Assembly (NCBI GenBank): GCA_016281535.1
Contig: JAEEIT010000033.1
Location: forward strand, 1 to 45,684
Source: Clostridia bacterium
GTDB taxonomy: Bacteria > Bacillota > Clostridia > Saccharofermentanales > Saccharofermentanaceae
Reading direction: 5' to 3'
DNA length: 45,684 nt
Of the stretch, positions 41,610-45,684 are shown one piece after another (within the stretch, counting starts at the first letter, position 1; every line of letters starts with the position of its first letter). The notes under the pieces were generated by a model. The model saw nothing but the letters and a program-made list of their open reading frames with translations, searched no databases and had not been told where the DNA came from. The translations under genes and the position numbers were made by a program.

Positions 41610-43049
41610 TCACTTCTTCCCATCCACTCCCAGATCCGGGATCTTCCCGATCCACGAGCGGTCATACTTCCCCGTTTCCGGATCGATAAGAAGCTCCCGT
41701 ATCCGCTTGACATTTCCCAGCCGGATCGCAGCATACATACACACATCACGGCTCGGATGAGACCTAGATATCTTCCGCAGAAGTTTCACATCTTTGATCC
41801 GGGACACCACTGTCTCGGCAAACGGTTTTTCGGAAACATACGGAAGGATCTCCTCAATATCTTCCTGCTCCTTGATATAGTTCAGCACGATAAGATATCT
41901 ATCCAGCCAATTCTCATACTCGCACACCAGTTTCTTCAGAAGGTCCAGCCGGCCCAGCACCGCCAGCGCCGACTCCGCAGACCGTCTCACTTCCGGGTCC
42001 GCCAGCGCCGTCTGATAGAGAACTTCCGGATCATCCAGCATCTCGACACCGCTTCTTCGGCTGCCCACATCCGTATTCGAAAGCAGAAGGTCCAGTCCTT
42101 TCGGCGCCTTGATAATGGTTTGCCTCAGATGATACAGTACGGCATGCGCACTCTCCTTCGCAAAAAGCACTTCCGCCAATTCCGGATCTTTGATCTTCTT
42201 CGCCGCTTCGCCGCGCGTATACTCATCGGCATCCGATCGGATAATGCGGGCCAGCGTCTCTTCATCCTTCACCGCCCCCGCCGCAGCGATCCGCACATCC
42301 CTGTCCGGATCATGCGTCGCGATCTGGAAGAGCCGCTCACTGTCCGTCATGTGGCCGGCCGCCACGGCCCGGACACGCGGACTCGTCTCATTCGAATACA
42401 CGAGCATAAGAACATCCTGATCGGTCAGGTTTCTGGTCGCACAGCGGCGCACATAGGGATCAGGATCGAACAGTGCCGCATCCTTAAGCACTTCCTGATC
42501 CCGCGAATAGAAAGCCGCTGCTGCACGGGCCATCGCCGCCTTTCCTTTCGTAAGGATCATCGTAAGAGCGACCGGATCGTCCCGCAGTTTCTCCGCCGCG
42601 CACCCACCACCATGGCCCTGCGTATCCTCCAGCGCCACATCGAGGAGCAGGCTCATATTCGTGATCCTGGTCACCGCCGCGATCTGATTGGCGTCATACT
42701 CATCGCTCTTAGCGACCTCCGCAAGAACTTCCTCATCCGTGATTTTACTGATGGCGATCTTCCTCGCATTACGCGAGTCATCGAATCTCGCAACAAATGC
42801 CAGCGTGTCCGGATCCTTCACCCGCTCCACCGCGGCGACACGGACACACCCTTCCGAATCGTGCAGCGCCAGCTCGGAAAGAAGCTTCTGACTTCTGAGT
42901 TTCCTCGTCGCCGCCGCCCGCACGGACATATGCTCATCCTCCATCGCGACTCTTTCCAGAATCTTCTGATCCTCCACTTCGTCGAGGACTCTCATGCGCT
43001 CTTTGAAATCTCCCTCTTCCAGGATCCTCTCCATTTCGTCCTTTGTCAT
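41610..43049 (-). CDS. HEAT/leucine-rich variant repeat protein
   Basis: 479 aa made of about 16-18 tandem helical repeats of 23-26 residues with the pattern D..VR.AAA..I.D...L..IA (for example DPDRDVRIAAAGAVKDEETLARI). Such solenoids act as protein-binding scaffolds. No enzyme motif, membrane segment or signal is seen. GGAAGG precedes the start. It lies between the sodium:alanine symporter and the zinc-ribbon gene. Confidence 0.85.
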   Translation of the reverse strand: MTKDEMERILEEGDFKERMRVLDEVEDQKILERVAMEDEHMSVRAAATRKLRSQKLLSELALHDSEGCVRVAAVERVKDPDTLAFVARFDDSRNARKIAISKITDEEVLAEVAKSDEYDANQIAAVTRITNMSLLLDVALEDTQGHGGGCAAEKLRDDPVALTMILTKGKAAMARAAAAFYSRDQEVLKDAALFDPDPYVRRCATRNLTDQDVLMLVYSNETSPRVRAVAAGHMTDSERLFQIATHDPDRDVRIAAAGAVKDEETLARIIRSDADEYTRGEAAKKIKDPELAEVLFAKESAHAVLYHLRQTIIKAPKGLDLLLSNTDVGSRRSGVEMLDDPEVLYQTALADPEVRRSAESALAVLGRLDLLKKLVCEYENWLDRYLIVLNYIKEQEDIEEILPYVSEKPFAETVVSRIKDVKLLRKISRSHPSRDVCMYAAIRLGNVKRIRELLIDPETGKYDRSWIGKIPDLGVDGKK

Positions 43050-43109
43050 ATTTCACCTTCCGCAGCCACCCCGATGCCTGATGCCTCTATATAAAACCGT
43101 TCTCCTTCT

Positions 43110-44519
43110 TTACTTCCAGAAGTCCAGTTCCTCTTCCGGAAGGCCGATATCCTTCCCCGTAAAGACAGGATTCTTCCCGGCCTTTCTCTGTGCCTCATAG
43201 TCCCGAAGCGCATCGATGGCCACCTTTCCCAGAAGCATACAGCACGGAAGGTTAATAAGGGTCATCCCGCCCATCGTGATATCCGCCATCGCCCACGCCG
43301 CATCCATCGGAACAATGGCTCCGAGCATGACCACAACGGCACAGAGAATATGGAACACCCGCATGAAGTTTTTCGACGGGTGACGCTTCTTATTCAGAAA
43401 GATCAGGGCATTATCCACATAATAGAGATTGCCCAGAAGCGTAGTGAAAGCAAACAGCACCAGCGACACGGTAATGAAGACCGGTCCCGCCCCCTTAATG
43501 ACCGTAGAGAGTGCATTCTGCACATAGGGCGCACCGGAAACGGCTTCGTTCCTCTCCACTCCGCTCGAAAGGCACATGAGCGCCGTGGCCGTGCACAGAA
43601 GAAGGGTGTCGATATAGACAGACAGCGTCTGCACCAGTCCCTGCTTCGCCGGGTGAGAGACCTTCGCCGACGCCGAGGCATTCGGCGCCGAACCGACACC
43701 TGCCTCGTTCGAATAAAGGCCACGCTTGATACCGTAGATCATGCAGGATCCGGCCACACCGGAGAAGATCGCCCGGAAGTCGAAGGCATCCTCGAAGATC
43801 ATGAGAAACATCTTCGGTACGCTCGTGATATGGACACCGATCACCAGAAGCGAAATGGCCACATAGGCCACACCCATCACCGGAACGATGACACTCGTGA
43901 TCTTCACGATACGCTTGCCGCCGCCGAGGAGGCAGTAGCCGGTCAGGACCGCCAAGATCGCACCCACGATAAGCGGTGTGCTCTTCGGATCATAGAAGGA
44001 ATACGCCTCGAAGCTGGACTGCAGATTATACGAACAAAGAAGATTAAATCCCACTGCGTATGTCGCGATCAGGAACACACAGAAAACACCCGCAACCAGC
44101 GGCGCGTGCAGTGCTTTTTCAATATAATAGGCAGGGCCGCCGAAGCACTCCCCGTCCGGATTTTTCTTCTTGAAGATCTGCGCCAGGGTACTCTCGATAA
44201 AGGCCGATGACGCACCGATGATGCACATCAGCCACATCCAGAAACAGGCACCCGGACCGCCGAGGCAGATCGCGGTCGAGACACCGACGATGTTTCCCGT
44301 ACCCACACGGGACGCCGTGGAAACGAGCATCGCCTGAAGCGACGAGACATTTTTCTTATCCTCCGGCGGTTCCTTCAGAAGGCGGAGCGATTCCGGAAAC
44401 AGACGGATCTGCACGCCCCTGGTCCGAAGTGTGAAATACAGACCGGCGATGGTCATCACGATGATCAGTATCGGGTAATACATCACACTGTCTATCTGAT
44501 TCAGGATATTCTCGATCAT
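43110..44519 (-). CDS. AGCS-family sodium:alanine symporter
   Basis: 469 aa with about eleven membrane segments. Signature blocks: STASRVGTGNIVGVSTAICLGGPGACFWMW (in the first third) and RGLYSNEAGVGSAPNASASA, both diagnostic of the AGCS family, which imports alanine or glycine with sodium. Start 44519 is chosen because GGAGGG precedes it; the frame extends 11 codons further to 44552 without a ribosome site. It is downstream of the FMN reductase gene (68 bp) on the same strand. Confidence 0.93.
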   Translation of the reverse strand: MIENILNQIDSVMYYPILIIVMTIAGLYFTLRTRGVQIRLFPESLRLLKEPPEDKKNVSSLQAMLVSTASRVGTGNIVGVSTAICLGGPGACFWMWLMCIIGASSAFIESTLAQIFKKKNPDGECFGGPAYYIEKALHAPLVAGVFCVFLIATYAVGFNLLCSYNLQSSFEAYSFYDPKSTPLIVGAILAVLTGYCLLGGGKRIVKITSVIVPVMGVAYVAISLLVIGVHITSVPKMFLMIFEDAFDFRAIFSGVAGSCMIYGIKRGLYSNEAGVGSAPNASASAKVSHPAKQGLVQTLSVYIDTLLLCTATALMCLSSGVERNEAVSGAPYVQNALSTVIKGAGPVFITVSLVLFAFTTLLGNLYYVDNALIFLNKKRHPSKNFMRVFHILCAVVVMLGAIVPMDAAWAMADITMGGMTLINLPCCMLLGKVAIDALRDYEAQRKAGKNPVFTGKDIGLPEEELDFWK

Positions 44520-44587
44520 AAGCCCTCCGCCCCATCGGGTCCGATCCGGCAAATGCGCCGGGTGGGTGTTCCTGTTCTACTGATTAC

Positions 44588-45268
44588 TTACTGCGCATTG
44601 ACGTTCTGGATATACATCTCCTTCGGGATCATCGGCACCTCCAGAGACGCGATGGTCTCCCGGGAAAGAGTCAGATTCTTCTCGTACTCTTCTCCCGCCG
44701 CCGTAAATCTCGCCAGAAGCGGGTCGGCCACAGGCGCCGCCGCAGGGATATTCAGCATCGGTGTTTCCGGTACACATACGATATCGTGATCCGGGAAGCA
44801 ATGCTTACACATCTCCCGAAGGCCGTCGAAGTTTCCTTCCCAGTCCGGGAATCCGCAGCCACAGATGACCAGCGTATGGATCTTCGAGAAATCCGCCAGC
44901 GCTTCGTGATGGACGGTACCGTCTTTCTCCTGCACCATATCCATCTTCACCAGAGGGATCGTTCTATCGAGTACGGCCTTGAGGTGGGACGGCATCGCAT
45001 AGCAGTAAAGAGGGAAACTCCAGATGATCACATCCGCCTTCACATACTGATCCAGGATCGCGTTCTGATCGTCCTCGATCACACAGTGTCCGTCAAGTTT
45101 CTGCCAGCATCCGAAGCATCCCATACAGGGAGAGATCTTCTTGTCGATCACATTGATCACCGTGACCTCATGCTTCTGCTCCTTATTGAGGCCTTTGAGA
45201 AAGGCCTCCGTCAGACGGAACGTATCACTTTTCTTCTTCGGGCTGCCATTTAATACCAGGATTTTCAT
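44588..45268 (-). CDS. NAD(P)H-dependent FMN reductase-like flavoprotein
   Basis: 226 aa, flavodoxin fold. FMN phosphate loop NGSPKKKSDT (7-16), then the cysteine motif CMGCFGC (Cys48, 51, 54) often found in the iron-sulfur flavoprotein and NADPH-dependent FMN reductase groups of anaerobes. The SFPLYCYAMPSHLKAVLDR block is characteristic of the family. AAGGAG precedes the start by about ten bases. It may bind an iron-sulfur cluster, but three Cys are not proof. Substrate unknown. Confidence 0.88.
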   Translation of the reverse strand: MKILVLNGSPKKKSDTFRLTEAFLKGLNKEQKHEVTVINVIDKKISPCMGCFGCWQKLDGHCVIEDDQNAILDQYVKADVIIWSFPLYCYAMPSHLKAVLDRTIPLVKMDMVQEKDGTVHHEALADFSKIHTLVICGCGFPDWEGNFDGLREMCKHCFPDHDIVCVPETPMLNIPAAAPVADPLLARFTAAGEEYEKNLTLSRETIASLEVPMIPKEMYIQNVNAQ

Positions 45269-45393
45269 TTCTACACTACTCCTTGAATATGATTTTTCTC
45301 CACTTCACCGACCCCGTTTCGGCTTCGATGCTCCCCATATTTTATTAAATAGTAAAAACACCTTCTTGATAAGCCCCATTAAATTATCTTGTT

Positions 45394-45684
45394 CTACGGA
45401 AGCATCTCCCGCCCTGTCAGAAGGGCCACCATCTTCCAGCCGAACCGGTCCTTCCGAAGACTTTCCTTCTCCGGCCGGAAGCCCAGATCGTAATAGATCT
45501 TACAGGCGAGCCAGGTATTCGTCTGCGTATGGATCTTGACTCTCCTGTATCCCAGATCCTTCATGACCCGAAGCACATATGTGATCAGCGGTTTCGAAAG
45601 CCCTTTGCCCTGTGCAGTCTTCTTTACTGCGACCCAGTGGAGCTGCCCTTCCTCCGGATCCGGTTCTTTATGAATATCGTAGAA
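45394..45684 (-). CDS. GNAT acetyltransferase (N-terminus outside window)
   Basis: The C-terminal 96 residues of a GNAT-fold acetyltransferase enter at the window edge in an open frame. Acetyl-CoA loop TAQGKGLSKPL (GxGxA-type) is followed by ICYYDLGF-like TNTWLACKIYYDLGFRP, the usual last strand and helix of the family. The gene has no visible start in this window. The gap to the FMN reductase gene is 125 bp, with nothing recognised in it. Confidence 0.85.
   Translation of the reverse strand, partial: FYDIHKEPDPEEGQLHWVAVKKTAQGKGLSKPLITYVLRVMKDLGYRRVKIHTQTNTWLACKIYYDLGFRPEKESLRKDRFGWKMVALLTGREMLP

Overview
The window reads as chromosomal DNA of an anaerobic, Gram-positive-type Firmicute of the class Clostridia, probably a gut or rumen Oscillospiraceae/Lachnospiraceae relative. 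Reasons: substrate-binding proteins are lipoproteins with Clostridia-like lipoboxes, ribosome sites are strong AGGAGG types, and the gene set (FabK-type fatty acid synthesis, AmmeMemoRadiSam genes, DUF624 protein beside a sugar ABC transporter, AGCS symporter, COG1313 radical SAM protein) is typical of that group. The DNA is GC-rich by eye, with AT-rich intergenic islands. Almost every gene is on the minus strand; the plus-strand exceptions are a radical SAM gene, an AraC regulator, a DUF624 gene, a tRNA and a predicted small RNA. No species can be named from the sequence alone.

Layout: (1) 1-4.6 kb, a polar amino acid ABC transporter operon (binding protein, permease, ATPase) followed by a beta-lactamase-family lipoprotein cut by the window edge. 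(2) 4.8-9.1 kb, AmrS and a fused AmrB-AmrA protein, a phosphoribosyltransferase and a PD-(D/E)XK-like protein. (3) 9.2-15.8 kb, an accessory stretch bounded by two arrays of a 54-bp palindromic repeat (6 and 7 units in strict register); between them lie a tandem-domain esterase, a histidine kinase/response regulator pair, a membrane-tethered Xre regulator with a clear operator and a small membrane protein. (4) 15.8-20.2 kb, a YcxB-like protein, a HAD-GNAT fusion, purF with a near-consensus promoter, and a divergent PflX-like radical SAM gene. (5) 20.3-28.3 kb, a lipoprotein, an AraC regulator, a sugar ABC transporter (binding protein and two permeases), DUF624 and a membrane-anchored protein. 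(6) 28.6-37.8 kb, a fatty-acid synthesis operon fabH-fabK-fabD-fabG-fabF-fabZ continuing into a carboxyltransferase, a soluble OadG-like small subunit, a biotin carrier and an OadA/5S-type subunit. (7) 38-45.7 kb, tRNA-Gly, a eukaryote-type HisA coupled to a HEAT-like protein, a zinc-ribbon protein, a predicted plus-strand sRNA, a HEAT/LRV repeat protein, an alanine symporter, an FMN reductase and a partial GNAT.

Two parts deserve most attention. First, the 54-bp arrays: 36-bp hairpins with conserved arms and variable loops, separated by 18-bp variable linkers, with no slippage of the period over 13 units. Second, the fab operon has no accC, accA or accD inside it but carries the three parts of a biotin transcarboxylase, which suggests malonyl-CoA could be made by moving a carboxyl group from oxaloacetate to acetyl-CoA without ATP. 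Other signals are a dispersed RAAGCACTG motif (15 copies), low-complexity inserts inside three unrelated enzymes, and partial terminators just after both ABC binding-protein genes.
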